Assembly: GCA_965232895.1 (NCBI GenBank)
Contig: OZ247430.1
Coordinates: 744,001 to 808,000 of the forward strand
Direction of reading: 5' to 3'
DNA length: 64,000 bases
From: Bin87 sp965232895
GTDB taxonomy: Bacteria > Chloroflexota > Dehalococcoidia > Lucifugimonadales > UBA3495
The notes under the pieces were generated by a model. That model worked only from the letters and a program-made list of their open reading frames with translations, ran no database searches and had not been told where the DNA came from. Positions 7,893 through 16,843 of the stretch are shown one piece after another; the first letter of the stretch is position 1, and the number at the start of each line of letters is the position of its first letter. Both the position numbers and the translations under genes were made by a program.

Positions 7893-10175
7893 CTAGCTGC
7901 TGGCGCCCTCCAGGTTCTTCATGTGGTTCATGGCGCTGCCGGCCCGGAACCACGCGATCTGGGCGTCGTTCAGCGTGTGACGCAGGTTGAGGGTTTCCTC
8001 ACTGCCGTCGGCGTGTTTGAGGATGGCCTGCACGGGCCGGTCGGGGGCCAGGTCGCTGAGACCGACCAGGCTCATGCGGTCGTCCTCCAGCACGCGATCC
8101 CAGTCCGCCGGGTCCTCGAAGGTGAGGGGTAGGAGCCCCTGCTTCTTCAGGTTCGACTCGTGGATGCGGGCGAAGCTGCGGGTGATGATGGCCGCGGCGC
8201 CCAGCATGCGCGGCGACAGGGCGGCGTGCTCGCGGCTGGAGCCCTCGCCGTAGTTCTCATCACCGATGGCGACCCAGCGGATACCCTGGGCGCTGTACGC
8301 GCGGGCGATCTCCGGAATGGGCATGATCTCCTCGCCGGAGAGCTGGTTCTTGCCGGTCCCGGTGTCGTCGGTATAGGCGTTGTTGGCGCCGAGGAACATG
8401 TTGTCGCTGAGGTTGTTCAGGTGTCCGCGGAAGCGCAGCCAGGGACCGGCCGGGGAGATGGAGTCGGTGGTCGTCTTGCCCTGGGTCTTCACCAGGACCG
8501 GCACGTCCTCGAAGTCATTCCCGTCCCAGGGTTCCCACGGATCCAGGACTTGCAGGCGGTTGCTGTTGGGATCGACGCGGACCTCGACGTCGCTGCCGTC
8601 TTCCGGCGGCTCGACGTACATGTCGGTGCCCGGGTCAAAGCCGGTGGGTGGCACCTCGGGCGCCTCGGACGGCGGCTGGAGCATGAACTCGTTGCCGTTG
8701 GCGTCCACCAGCGGGTCGGTGAGGGGGTTGAACGACAGGCTGCCGCCCAGTCCCATGGCCACGGCCAGTTCCGGGCTGGCGATGAAGTTCATGGTGCCGG
8801 CGTTGCCGTCATTGCGGCTGGGGAAGTTGCGGTTGTAGGAGGTGACGATGCTGTTGTCGGTGCCGCGAGCCTCGGGTCGGTTCCACTGGCCGATGCAGGG
8901 ACCGCAGGCGTTGGCCAGCACGGTGGCGCCGATGGCCTCCAGCGCGGCCTGCTGACCGTCGCGCTCGATGGTGGCGCGGACCTGCTCGGAGCCGGGGGTA
9001 ACCAGCAGGCCGGACGCGGCGGAAACGCCCCGAGCCGAGGCCTGTCGGGCCACGTCGGCGCAGCGTTCCATATCCTCGTAGGAGGAGTTCGTGCAGCTGC
9101 CCACCAGGGCCACGGACACCCGTTCCGGGAAGCCTTCCTGCTTGGCCTCGGCGGCCAGTTCGGAGATGGGCCGGGCGCGGTCGGGCGAATGGGGGCCGGT
9201 GACGTGCGGTTCCAGCGTGGACAGGTCGATCTCGACGATCTGGTCGTAGAACTGCTCGGGCTGCGCCTCGACTTCAGGGTCGGACTGGAGCAGATGCTTG
9301 TACTCCTCGGCGATTGCGACCAGGTCCTCGCGGCCGGTGGCGCGCAGGTAGGTGGCCATGCGCTCGTCGTAGGGGAACACGTCGCCCGTGGCGCCCAGCT
9401 CGGCGCCCATGTTGCAGATGGTGCCCTTGCCGGTGGCGGAAATAGAAGCGGCGCCGGGTCCGAAGTACTCGATGATGGCGTTGGTGCCGCCGGATACGGT
9501 GAGCTCGTAGGCCAGCTTGATGATGACGTCCTTGGGCGCGGTCCAGCCGCTCATGGAGCCGGTCAGCTTGACGCCGATGATGCGCGGGTAGCGCACTTCC
9601 CAGGGCAGGCCGGCCATAACGTCGGCCGCGTCCGCGCCGCCCACGCCGATGGCCAGGGAACCCAGGCCGCCCCCGTTAACGGTGTGGGAGTCGGTCCCGA
9701 TGATCAGGGCTCCGGGGAAGGCGTACTTTTCCAGCACCACCTGGTGGATGATGCCGGAGCCCGGCTTCCAGAATCCCATGCCGAAGCGGCGGCTGGCGGA
9801 TTCGAGGAACTGGTAAACCTCGTTGCTCTCGTTGAGAGCGTCCTGGAGGTCGGAGGAGGCGCCCACGCGAGCCTGGATGAGGTGGTCGCAGTGGACGGTG
9901 GTCGGGACGGCGACGCGGTCGCGGCCGGACTGCATGAACTGCAGGATGGCCATCTGGCCGGTGACGTCCTGGTGAGCGACGCGGTCGGGGCGAAGGTTGA
10001 TGTAGCTGTCGCCAGGGCGCAGATCAGCATCGTCCACGTCGTCCAGGTGGGACAGCAGCAGCTTCTCGGTCATGGTTAGGGGACGGTTGAGCCGGGCCCG
10101 AACCTGGGACAGCTTTTCGTCCATCTTGCGGTAGGTTTCCCGCACAAATTCCGGGGTGGAATCGATATTGCTCAT
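7893..10175 (-). CDS. acn: Aconitate hydratase (mitochondrial-type, single chain)
   Basis: A 760-residue 4Fe-4S enzyme converting citrate to isocitrate in the TCA cycle. The large domain holds GTDSHTVNGGGLGSLAIGVG and cluster-ligand cysteines in GSCTNSSYEDM and in NACGPCIGQWNRP. The C-terminal swivel domain holds GDENYGEGSSREHAALSPR, the substrate-binding Arg/Ser motif. Length and order match the mitochondrial-type aconitases rather than AcnA (about 890) or AcnB (about 865). GGAGGAG precedes the chosen ATG; a further in-frame ATG seven codons upstream is less well placed. A GC-rich hairpin about 25-50 bp beyond the stop may be its terminator. It is monocistronic. Confidence 0.95.
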   Translation of the reverse strand: MSNIDSTPEFVRETYRKMDEKLSQVRARLNRPLTMTEKLLLSHLDDVDDADLRPGDSYINLRPDRVAHQDVTGQMAILQFMQSGRDRVAVPTTVHCDHLIQARVGASSDLQDALNESNEVYQFLESASRRFGMGFWKPGSGIIHQVVLEKYAFPGALIIGTDSHTVNGGGLGSLAIGVGGADAADVMAGLPWEVRYPRIIGVKLTGSMSGWTAPKDVIIKLAYELTVSGGTNAIIEYFGPGAASISATGKGTICNMGAELGATGDVFPYDERMATYLRATGREDLVAIAEEYKHLLQSDPEVEAQPEQFYDQIVEIDLSTLEPHVTGPHSPDRARPISELAAEAKQEGFPERVSVALVGSCTNSSYEDMERCADVARQASARGVSAASGLLVTPGSEQVRATIERDGQQAALEAIGATVLANACGPCIGQWNRPEARGTDNSIVTSYNRNFPSRNDGNAGTMNFIASPELAVAMGLGGSLSFNPLTDPLVDANGNEFMLQPPSEAPEVPPTGFDPGTDMYVEPPEDGSDVEVRVDPNSNRLQVLDPWEPWDGNDFEDVPVLVKTQGKTTTDSISPAGPWLRFRGHLNNLSDNMFLGANNAYTDDTGTGKNQLSGEEIMPIPEIARAYSAQGIRWVAIGDENYGEGSSREHAALSPRMLGAAAIITRSFARIHESNLKKQGLLPLTFEDPADWDRVLEDDRMSLVGLSDLAPDRPVQAILKHADGSEETLNLRHTLNDAQIAWFRAGSAMNHMKNLEGASS

Positions 10176-10348
10176 CGCGGATTCGCTCCTCCTCAAACAA
10201 AATTTCCGGTCAAGCGGCGATAGGGTATTCTACCGTCAACAGGTTCGGAACGCCACCGGACAGCAAACCGGCGCCCTTGACGCGAGGCGATTTGCGATAT
10301 ATCGTACTGCGTAATAATTCATATTCTCCAAACAGGCTGGAGGGCCCC

Positions 10349-10456
10349 ATGCGCAACCGAAGCCGACTTTTTGCCGTTATCGCCGCGCTGTCGATCCTGA
10401 GGAGCGCCGGGCTGAGTTCCTGCGCAAAATCGAAAAAACGCAGCAACGTATGCTGA
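10349..10456 (+). other. Lipoprotein signal-peptide ORF, out of frame with the YiiX-like gene
   Basis: A 35-codon frame beginning MRNRSRLFAVIAALSILRS and reaching lipobox LSSC, then AKSKK. It ends at a TGA that overlaps the ATG of the next frame. After the lipobox comes a six-A run (10433-10438). Slipping one base back on this run would join the signal peptide to the frame of the downstream papain-like protein, giving a normal lipoprotein. Either the run has lost or gained a base, or the shift is programmed. Confidence 0.6.
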
Positions 10457-11145
10457 AAAGGGACCCGGTGTACCGCGCCGCTCTCCAGCATCTGCAATCT
10501 CTCGCCGACCGGGAGCAGACCGCCGAGTTTGGCATAAGCGGCGCCGGCGTACCCGATTCAGTGCAAGAGTACGAGGACCAAATCCGTCAAGTTGGCGACA
10601 TCATGTTCCGCAACCGTCCCTTCGTTTCCACGACTAATTGGATCTGGACCATGAAGTGGGAACACGTGGGGATGTACGCTGACGATAGCGAAGTATATGA
10701 CAGCGACACCGGCCAGAACCCGTGCAGTGGCGTGGCCCTGCGCAGAATTGAAACCTTCATCAGACAGGGCGCCGAAATTCAGCTGGCCCAGCTGCGCAGC
10801 TCCCGCGGCCGGCAGTACGAGCAACGCGCGCTGGCCAATATGCAGACGGAATACGGCACCCAATGTCAGACTGGTTACAATAAGGAATTCTGGGTTAAGA
10901 ACCGCGTCGATGCAATGTACTGCTCACAACTGGTATGGGAGACGTACCGCAACATACCTTACGACTTCGACGTTGACGTGGACAGCAACCACTGGCGATA
11001 TCGTCTCTGGGTCTGGGCGTCCTACGGCCCCGCGGCGGCAACAGGGATAGTGTCTTTGGCGGTGGCTCCGGATGAGATTGCGCTGGACGGCGACATCCAC
11101 AACTACTACCGCACCACGATCCACATCGCTACTACGCAGGAATAG
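10450..11145 (+). CDS. YiiX/YebB-like permuted papain-fold (NlpC/P60 superfamily) protein
   Basis: A 231-residue frame with the features of YiiX-type amidase or peptidase proteins: GDIMFRN near residue 48, the catalytic-type His in WEHVGMYADDSEVYDS, and the catalytic-type Cys in YCSQLVWETYR. In this circularly permuted fold the His comes before the Cys. Such proteins act on cell-wall peptides or lipid-linked substrates; the substrate here is unknown. The frame stays open upstream of its ATG (ERRAEFLRKIEKTQQ), which together with the out-of-frame lipoprotein signal suggests that the real product begins at 10349. The next gene, also a lipoprotein, starts 12 bp downstream, so the two probably form an operon acting at the cell surface. 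Confidence 0.78.
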   Translation: MLKRDPVYRAALQHLQSLADREQTAEFGISGAGVPDSVQEYEDQIRQVGDIMFRNRPFVSTTNWIWTMKWEHVGMYADDSEVYDSDTGQNPCSGVALRRIETFIRQGAEIQLAQLRSSRGRQYEQRALANMQTEYGTQCQTGYNKEFWVKNRVDAMYCSQLVWETYRNIPYDFDVDVDSNHWRYRLWVWASYGPAAATGIVSLAVAPDEIALDGDIHNYYRTTIHIATTQE

Positions 11146-11157
11146 GGAAGACGGAAG

Positions 11158-12348
11158 ATGTCGCTTCCTGGAAAGCCCGCCCGTTCTCTACAGCGTTCCA
11201 TTCTTCTGTCCCTCGGCATGGTCGCGCTGATCACAAATCTTGCCGCCTGCGCACCGACGGAAGACCTGCCGGAGAATCTCGGTTACCTGCGCTCGTCAGA
11301 TTACCGAAAATCCGGCCAGCTAACTGTGTTCAACGCCGATACCTTCGAAATTATTCGCCGTGTTAAACTACCCAAGTCGAACATTGACGGCGTCCACCGT
11401 ATCGACCGGGACAACCGGGGCCGCATCTGGGTAAGCTACTCGCAGTACGGTGGGATCGCTTTTCCACCGGAGAAGCAGGAAGTATGGGTGTTTTCCCGGG
11501 CCGGCGAGCTGGAACACAAACTGGAGCCGAAATGCGGGCCAATCACAGGCGTTGCTTTCGCCAACAATTACGCCTTCATCCTGTGCCTGTGGACCGGCTT
11601 TGAACCCCGCGTCCTGGTGGTGGACCCGGACACCATGGAGGTCGTGCGCACCCTGGAAAACGTGAAGCCGCAGGCTGCGCAGTACCGGAGAGACGGCCGG
11701 TTTTTTGCCCAAACCGTTGCAGCGGTTGGCGATAAGATCCTGGTGTACGGCAGCGCCAACCCTCCGCGCAGCTATCAAAGGCTGACCAACCACTCCGGCG
11801 GCACCATTATGGTGGCGAAAATATCGCCGCGCACGCTGGCGGTAAAGGGCTATAACACTGCCCTGGAGCCGGGAGTAAGGGTTGAGCAGACATTGCAGGT
11901 TGACGGCCGGGAATGGATGCTCAACGAATGGAGCCACCTCCACGAACGCCCGCCGCGCACCGACGTTTATGTCCTCGACCCGGACACCATGGAAATCGTG
12001 GACAGTTTCAATTTGCCCCAGCCTTACCCCAAGTGGGGCAGCATCGACGCCGACGGGACGGTGTACGTTCTGAGTATGCTCCGGTTCCCGGGCACTCGAG
12101 ACTTGGGCGCCCCGCGGCGTTCCGCCATCTCCCGGGTTGACCCGGTTACGCTGGATTCCGAGTCGGTGTACACCGATGAACAAGGCTGGCTGCACCACGC
12201 TCAAGGTATTGGCGTCTATCAGGGCCGCCCCTGCGTGACCTATTCCGACGGCCTGCGCTGCCTGAACGAGGACGGCACGTTCACTCTGGAGATTGAGCAG
12301 GAGAACGCCATGGCAGTGCTGTTCGTTCCGGGTGGCGGAAGTCCCTGA
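11158..12348 (+). CDS. Predicted lipoprotein with beta-propeller-like repeats
   Basis: A 396-residue exported protein. The N-terminus has basic residues, a hydrophobic stretch (SILLSLGMVALITNL) and lipobox LAAC with Cys near residue 31. The rest has recurring blocks of the type found in YncE/NHL/SMP-30-like propellers: LTVFNADTFEIIRRVKLP, VLVVDPDTMEVVRTLENV and VYVLDPDTMEIVDSFNLP, each with a DPDTMEIV-like strand. No catalytic residues are evident. It follows the YiiX-like gene closely, so both may be anchored in the envelope together. Two GC-rich hairpins follow the stop codon. Confidence 0.75.
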   Translation: MSLPGKPARSLQRSILLSLGMVALITNLAACAPTEDLPENLGYLRSSDYRKSGQLTVFNADTFEIIRRVKLPKSNIDGVHRIDRDNRGRIWVSYSQYGGIAFPPEKQEVWVFSRAGELEHKLEPKCGPITGVAFANNYAFILCLWTGFEPRVLVVDPDTMEVVRTLENVKPQAAQYRRDGRFFAQTVAAVGDKILVYGSANPPRSYQRLTNHSGGTIMVAKISPRTLAVKGYNTALEPGVRVEQTLQVDGREWMLNEWSHLHERPPRTDVYVLDPDTMEIVDSFNLPQPYPKWGSIDADGTVYVLSMLRFPGTRDLGAPRRSAISRVDPVTLDSESVYTDEQGWLHHAQGIGVYQGRPCVTYSDGLRCLNEDGTFTLEIEQENAMAVLFVPGGGSP

Positions 12349-12376
12349 CGGCGCCCGCCGGCGCCGGTTTTAAAAG

Positions 12377-12410
12377 TCGTGCGCCCGGCAGCAAAGCGCC
12401 GGGCGCACGA
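12377..12410. terminator. Bidirectional hairpin between convergent lipoprotein and ferredoxin genes
   Basis: A perfect 13-bp stem TCGTGCGCCCGGC / GCCGGGCGCACGA with an 8-nt loop. TTTTAAAA lies just upstream, which would provide the U-tract for minus-strand transcription. Confidence 0.75.
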
Positions 12411-12441
12411 CGGGGTCGGTGTACGCCGGTCGGCGCGACGA

Positions 12442-12684
12442 CTACTTGCTGAAGTAGTCGTAGTTGATCTTGATATAGTCTTCGTACATGGACGGTACGG
12501 CTTCCTCTGCGAAGATGGCCGTAACCGGGCATACCGGTTCGCAGGCGGCACAGTCGATGCACTCATCGGGGCTGATGAAGTACATGTCATCGTCGTCGGT
12601 GGTGTAGATGCAGTCCACCGGGCAAACGTCGACACACGCGGCGTCTTTTACGCCCACGCATGGCTCGGTAATGATGTAGGTCAT
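12442..12684 (-). CDS. fdxA: Ferredoxin with two Fe-S cluster motifs (7Fe/8Fe type)
   Basis: An 80-residue electron-transfer protein. Two cluster motifs are visible: an N-terminal motif with CVGVKDAACVDVCPVDCIY (spacing C-x7-C-x3-C-x3-C, as in 7Fe ferredoxins with a 3Fe-4S and a 4Fe-4S cluster) and a second CIDCAACEPVCPVTAI. The start ATG gives the typical MTYIITEPC N-terminus; upstream in-frame codons lack homology. It would carry low-potential electrons in the cytoplasm. It is a single gene, divergent from nothing nearby and convergent with the lipoprotein gene. It might serve the P450 encoded at about 19 kb, but nothing here proves that. Confidence 0.92.
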   Translation of the reverse strand: MTYIITEPCVGVKDAACVDVCPVDCIYTTDDDDMYFISPDECIDCAACEPVCPVTAIFAEEAVPSMYEDYIKINYDYFSK

Positions 12685-12840
12685 AGCGGCATTCCCTCGG
12701 GTGATGTGGTGTGGGGCGACAGTGGCAAACCGAACTTCGGGCCACAACTCACGGGTGCGGAAATTATAGCACGGCGCATAGGCAATGCAAACGCGGAGGA
12801 CGCCCGGCCCCGCCGGTCCGGACCGCAGGATCGAGCGGTT

Positions 12841-13275
12841 TTACACCCGGGTGAAGCGCTTTTTGGTGGACAGCGTGACGAAGGTCTGGGTCTTTTGCAC
12901 TCCTTCGATAACGCCGATGCGGGTGCGCAGGAAATCGCCCAGGCTTTCAGCCGATTCCAGGGCAGTCCAGACGAAAACGTCGTAGGGGCCGGTGGCGACT
13001 ACGACATAGTGCGCTTCGTCGAGGTTGGCGATGCATTCCGCCACGGCATCGGACTTGCCCGGGCCGGTTTCCAGACCGATGAGCGCGGTGGTGCCGTAGC
13101 CCATTTTTTCCAGGTTGGGGACTGCCACCACATGGACGATGTCTTCTTTGATGAGACGGCGCAACCGGCGCCTCACGGTGCCTTCGCTGACACCCACAGC
13201 GCGCGCAATCTTGGCGTTGGACGCACGCCCGTCCGATTGCAGGATACCGATGATCTTCAGGTCAAGTTCGTCCAT
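12841..13275 (-). CDS. Lrp/AsnC-family transcriptional regulator
   Basis: A 144-residue regulator. The N-terminal helix-turn-helix is typical (MDELDLKIIGILQSDGRASNAKIARAVGVSEGTVRRRLRRL), followed by the RAM/Lrp ligand-binding domain with VVVATGPYDVFVWTALESAESLGDFL and a terminal beta strand. Such proteins sense amino acids and control transport and metabolism genes. It has its own strong promoter. The DMT-family permease gene lies upstream on the same strand after a gap of about 220 bp and could be a target. Confidence 0.92.
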   Translation of the reverse strand: MDELDLKIIGILQSDGRASNAKIARAVGVSEGTVRRRLRRLIKEDIVHVVAVPNLEKMGYGTTALIGLETGPGKSDAVAECIANLDEAHYVVVATGPYDVFVWTALESAESLGDFLRTRIGVIEGVQKTQTFVTLSTKKRFTRV

Positions 13276-13345
13276 TGGTTGGCAGACTCCGTGCTAGGTA
13301 TGCAGTCACATCTCTACGCCCAATGGCGCAGATATTTGGCCTACG

Positions 13346-13374
13346 ATATTATTCGTTCCGGCTGCGGTTGTCAA
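13346..13374 (-). promoter_or_regulatory. Predicted sigma-70 promoter of the Lrp/AsnC gene
   Basis: On the minus strand TTGACA and TAATAT are separated by exactly 17 nt, about 70 bp before the regulator's ATG. This is one of the best promoter matches in the window. Confidence 0.7.
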
Positions 13375-13498
13375 CTATCTATGAGACAATGATAAACATT
13401 ATCGTTTTATTTGCGACGGATTCACTGCTTTTTCGCCGCATCCGACGCATCATAAACGTAACGACGACAGGAATATTCGGGAATTCCCGTTTCGGGTT

Positions 13499-14455
13499 TC
13501 AGCCCACACTGAGTGTGCCCACTCCACCTACAATCATCACTATGGACGCAGCTTTTACCAACAGCACCCGTGGGTTGAGCGACTCATCCAGGAACTGCCA
13601 ACGCATTCGCGAGAGCAGTGTGGACGCGATGAACACGAAGAGCGGCCGGGTCGCCAGCACCGCGGCCACCAGGGAGGCGGGACCCAGGCTGTACGCGTAG
13701 ACCCCCAGGAGGATCGACACCGCCGGCATCAGCGATTCGCCGAACAGAAGCATCGCCAGTACTCCGGGTTGCTTCACCGCGGTCCACAGGCGGGGCCCGC
13801 CGGTCAGGCCGGCGCAGAAGAACACCGCGCCCACCGTGGCCTGCTGGATCCCGAATACCGTCAACACGGGGAGCTCGGCGTTCAGGGCGGCCTTGGTCAC
13901 AACGAAACTGGAGGCGGCGCACATCGCGCTGACGATCAGCAGGCCCGGTCCATAGATTGCGCTGCGGTCGCGCAGGTCGAAAACCGCGGTGCTGGGCACA
14001 GCCAGGCCCGCGCCGATGCGTCCGAAGGGCCGTTCCTGGAACAGCCGCACGGAGATCAGCGCCGCGCCCGCGACCACTAATGCTATGCCGCACCATTGGG
14101 CGGGCGAAACGTGCTCATCCAGGAACAGCAGCGCCAGAATGGCGACGAATATCGGATTGGTCTGGGAAATGGCGACGGCTCGCGACGCCTCCATGAGGCG
14201 CAGGCCCCGGAACAGCAGGACCACGGAGCAACCCATGAACAGGCCGGCCACCACGGGAGTTACCGCCACCTGCCAGGTGGTGCCGGCCGGAACCCCCACG
14301 ATCGCGGCCACGATGGTGCCGTAGATCAGTCCGGTGGTTCCGCACCACAGGCACAGGGGCGGCACGCCGTTCAGGTGGAACGACAGCAGCCGCTTGTCAC
14401 AGACGCTGACGAAGCAAAAGGCCAGGGCGGAGCCCAACGCAAGCAGAGGCCACAT
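13499..14455 (-). CDS. DMT-superfamily (EamA-type) permease
   Basis: A 318-residue membrane protein with about ten hydrophobic helices in two EamA repeats. The first repeat ends near ISQTNPIFVAILALLFLDEHVSPAQWCGIALVVAGAALIS, which is the conserved end-of-repeat pattern. The second begins near GPGLLIVSAMCAASSFVVTKAAL and ends LLVKAASIVMIVGGV. Family members export amino acids, nucleosides or other metabolites, and the substrate cannot be inferred. It begins 4 bp after the stop codon of the DUF3800 gene on the same strand, so the two may share a transcript. No signal peptide is needed, since the first helix starts at residue 1. Confidence 0.88.
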   Translation of the reverse strand: MWPLLALGSALAFCFVSVCDKRLLSFHLNGVPPLCLWCGTTGLIYGTIVAAIVGVPAGTTWQVAVTPVVAGLFMGCSVVLLFRGLRLMEASRAVAISQTNPIFVAILALLFLDEHVSPAQWCGIALVVAGAALISVRLFQERPFGRIGAGLAVPSTAVFDLRDRSAIYGPGLLIVSAMCAASSFVVTKAALNAELPVLTVFGIQQATVGAVFFCAGLTGGPRLWTAVKQPGVLAMLLFGESLMPAVSILLGVYAYSLGPASLVAAVLATRPLFVFIASTLLSRMRWQFLDESLNPRVLLVKAASIVMIVGGVGTLSVG

Positions 14456-14459
14456 AAGG

Positions 14460-15197
14460 TCAGCGCACGCCAGCAGGCAGGCGTTGCAACCCGTGCCGGA
14501 CCTGTCCGCCGTCCGATGAGAAATCCTGGGTCAACCGCTGGATGACGCGATACCAGCGACGAATGGCGTGCAGGTATTCATCGTTGGACGGCAGCGGAGC
14601 TTCAAACAGCCGTCTTTCCTGATAAACGCGAATCACGTAGGCACACATATCGGCAATCTGGATGCCGGCGCTGGTTGCCGAATCTACGAAAGCTGGCGTG
14701 TCGGCGATGTGGATACTGGCCTGCCCCTCGTTGGAGCGGAAGAGGTAATTGGAAAAAGCCGCGCTGGTCCTTCCGAAACGGGTCCCCCGGCCATCAAATA
14801 GGATGTTGGCATAAGCGTCGGTTTGCGCGGCAAGCATCTCAATGCGCTGCAAAAGAAACCGAAAGCGGCTTCCCAAATGTGTATCGGTATGCAGAGGATT
14901 TTGGAACGGACCTTGCATAATAGTGGCGAAAACGGTTATCGGCAATGTGTCCAGGACGGAGAAAAATTCCTCGGCAAATATGCGTTTTGTTCGGCTTCTT
15001 CGGTAGGTTTTCTCTTTGAGCAGGTTCATTCCTTTGAGTTCCGCCCGTTCCGCTTGCAATATTTGCCGCTTTAGCGCAAAAATTCGCCTGCTGATTGAGC
15101 GGGAATCCTGTTCACCGTAACAAACTGCCACCACCACTGGACGAGTGCTTTTGTCATTGGGATTAGGGAGACCACTTTCGTCAATGAATGCCAGCAT
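14460..15197 (-). CDS. DUF3800 domain protein
   Basis: A 245-residue protein beginning MLAFIDESGLPNPND, the hallmark of DUF3800 (Asp in an RNase H-like first strand). Later motifs include FDGRGTRFGR near residue 150 and SATSAGIQIADMCAYVIRVY near residue 205, with the D in the IQIAD motif that closes the acidic site. Proteins of this family are common on mobile DNA and in defence islands; the biochemical activity is not established. The ATG shown begins directly at the conserved strand; an upstream in-frame extension has no family match. Confidence 0.85.
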   Translation of the reverse strand: MLAFIDESGLPNPNDKSTRPVVVAVCYGEQDSRSISRRIFALKRQILQAERAELKGMNLLKEKTYRRSRTKRIFAEEFFSVLDTLPITVFATIMQGPFQNPLHTDTHLGSRFRFLLQRIEMLAAQTDAYANILFDGRGTRFGRTSAAFSNYLFRSNEGQASIHIADTPAFVDSATSAGIQIADMCAYVIRVYQERRLFEAPLPSNDEYLHAIRRWYRVIQRLTQDFSSDGGQVRHGLQRLPAGVR

Positions 15198-15417
15198 ATT
15201 CAACCTCGGTTGTATTTCAAAGTGGACAAAGCCGCGCTTATAACGTATGATGCGCTTAGTGCCATACGCAACGTGTTGCAACGTTACCTGTGGCGCTCTT
15301 GTCAGGAGGTTGGCGCGTTTAGGCTCAGTGCCAGGTCGCCAACCCCGCCCGGGACGGTTGCAGTGTTCGCACTGAACGCGTCCCGGTCTTTTCTGTGCCC
15401 GCTTCGTGAGCCGGAGC

Positions 15418-15795
15418 TCAGACGCGGCAATGGCCGTCGCACCGGCCCAGCCAGTTGCTGATGCGCATCCGGTTGCGCGCGAACCCGCGGTAGAAGAGAT
15501 CGAAGGCGGGGCGCGCCGGCCACCATTGCGTCCAGCCGATTACCCAGCCCAAACCGGCCCGGCGGTAGCCCTCGCGCAGACTCTCCATTCCCACCGTGAC
15601 GGTGCCGTCCGGCCTGATGCCGTACATGGCGGACTGGACCTGGTCGGCGTCCAGACCCCATGCGGTGGCGTCGAAATCCTCGGCGGAGATGTCCACGGGC
15701 TCGATGGCCTCCGGGCGCCGGCGATAGAGATTGAGCACTTCCCGGCTGCACATGGGACACGACCCGTCGTATAACATGCGGAAGCGGTCACTCAT
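15418..15795 (-). CDS. DCC-family thiol-disulfide oxidoreductase-like protein (DUF393)
   Basis: A protein of about 125 residues with LYDGSCPMCSREV at the N-terminus, the CxxC redox motif and preceding DG that define the DCC1-like family. The middle has YGIRPDGTVTVGMESLREGYRRAGLGW, also typical. The function of the family is unclear; a thioredoxin-like fold is predicted. A second ATG three codons upstream is possible, but GAGG is better placed for the start given here. The gene lies 40 bp after the PEP mutase-family gene on the same strand. Confidence 0.85.
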   Translation of the reverse strand: MSDRFRMLYDGSCPMCSREVLNLYRRRPEAIEPVDISAEDFDATAWGLDADQVQSAMYGIRPDGTVTVGMESLREGYRRAGLGWVIGWTQWWPARPAFDLFYRGFARNRMRISNWLGRCDGHCRV

Positions 15796-15834
15796 CGCCG
15801 GCATCCTCGGTGAGGCTTGGGTGCGCAGGATCGG

Positions 15835-16761
15835 TCAGTCGTCCGCCGGGGTGAGCACGGCAGCGTCGGCGGCCATCTGGGCGGCCTGCGCTGCGGCCAG
15901 GCCCGCCACGTCGGTGCCCACGTCCTGCACGCCGTATTTCTTTTCCAGCTCGTAGATGGCGTCCAGGCCCAGCACGGATGCGACGTCCCAGCGGGTGCCG
16001 TAGCGGTCGGGGTTCACCATGCCGTCGCTCATGAGCTCTTCATATGCGGCGCGCACCTGCTTGTAAATGAGCCAGATGGTGCTGCCGCAGATCATGATCT
16101 TGTAGCCCAGTTCGTCCATGGTCCGGGTCGTAGCCAGATCGCCGTTGTACATACGGGGCACGTCGGCCAGGTCGGCGGCGTAGCGCTGGATGTCGTCCTG
16201 GGACTTGATGCCGTCAACGAAAACCAGGTCGGCGCCGGCCTCGACGTAGGCGCGGCACCGGCTGACGGTGTCCTCCCAGCCGGTGACGGCGTAGGCGTCG
16301 CAGCGGGCGATGATGACGAAATCGGGATCGGTGCGGGCGTCCAGGGCGGCGCGGATCTTCTGGACGTGTTCCTCCACCGGGACCACCTGTTTGCCCGCGA
16401 AGAAACCGCACTTCTTGGGGAACACCTGGTCCTCCAGGTGGATGGCGGCCACGCCGGCGGACTCGTACTCGCGCACGGTGCGGCGCACGTTGAGCGGGTT
16501 GCCATAGCCGGTGTCGGCGTCGCAGATCACGGGGATGTTGATGGCGTCTGCGATGTACTTGGCGTTGGCGACCATCTCGGTCATGGTGAGCAGGCCGACG
16601 TCGGGAAAGCCGCGCTCGGCGGCGGTGCCGGCGCCGGTCATGTAAACGGCCTGGTGTCCGACGTCCTCGGCGATGCGGGCGTGCAGGGCGTTAAGGACGA
16701 AGGGGGCAACGACCAACCGGTCGGAAGCGAGCATCTGGCGCAGCTGGGCAGTAGCTTTCAT
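15835..16761 (-). CDS. Isocitrate lyase/PEP mutase superfamily enzyme
   Basis: A 308-residue TIM-barrel enzyme. Motifs: YMTGAGTAAERGFPDVGLLT, metal-binding DADTGYGN, IHLEDQVFPKKCGFFAGK (KKCGx signature loop) and VIIARCDAYAV. Close family members include 2-methylisocitrate lyase, carboxyvinyl-carboxyphosphonate phosphorylmutase and oxaloacetate decarboxylase. The loop is KKCGF instead of the KRCGH of true methylisocitrate lyases, so the substrate is open. The start follows AAAGGAGA; an upstream ATG places this Shine-Dalgarno inside the gene and is therefore unlikely. No other propionate-pathway genes are nearby. Confidence 0.85.
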   Translation of the reverse strand: MKATAQLRQMLASDRLVVAPFVLNALHARIAEDVGHQAVYMTGAGTAAERGFPDVGLLTMTEMVANAKYIADAINIPVICDADTGYGNPLNVRRTVREYESAGVAAIHLEDQVFPKKCGFFAGKQVVPVEEHVQKIRAALDARTDPDFVIIARCDAYAVTGWEDTVSRCRAYVEAGADLVFVDGIKSQDDIQRYAADLADVPRMYNGDLATTRTMDELGYKIMICGSTIWLIYKQVRAAYEELMSDGMVNPDRYGTRWDVASVLGLDAIYELEKKYGVQDVGTDVAGLAAAQAAQMAADAAVLTPADD

Positions 16762-16782
16762 AGTTGCAGTATCTCCTTTCAT

Positions 16783-16814
16783 TTACAGGGATAGACAGGG
16801 TGAACAGGATGCAA
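16783..16814. repeat. Left inverted repeat flanking the GxxExxY gene
   Basis: TTACAGGGATAGACAGG followed by ACAGGATGCA. A related sequence in the opposite orientation lies on the other side of the GxxExxY gene (17222-17253). The pair resembles short elements of the 'ACAGGATnnACAGGAT' type. Confidence 0.6.
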
Positions 16815-16843
16815 GTTACAGGCGAAGCCCGGTTACGGCCACG

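Noticed and set aside
8160..10079. A 639-codon open frame antisense to aconitase
   Set aside because: It mirrors the codon periodicity of the GC-rich aconitase gene and has no recognisable domain.
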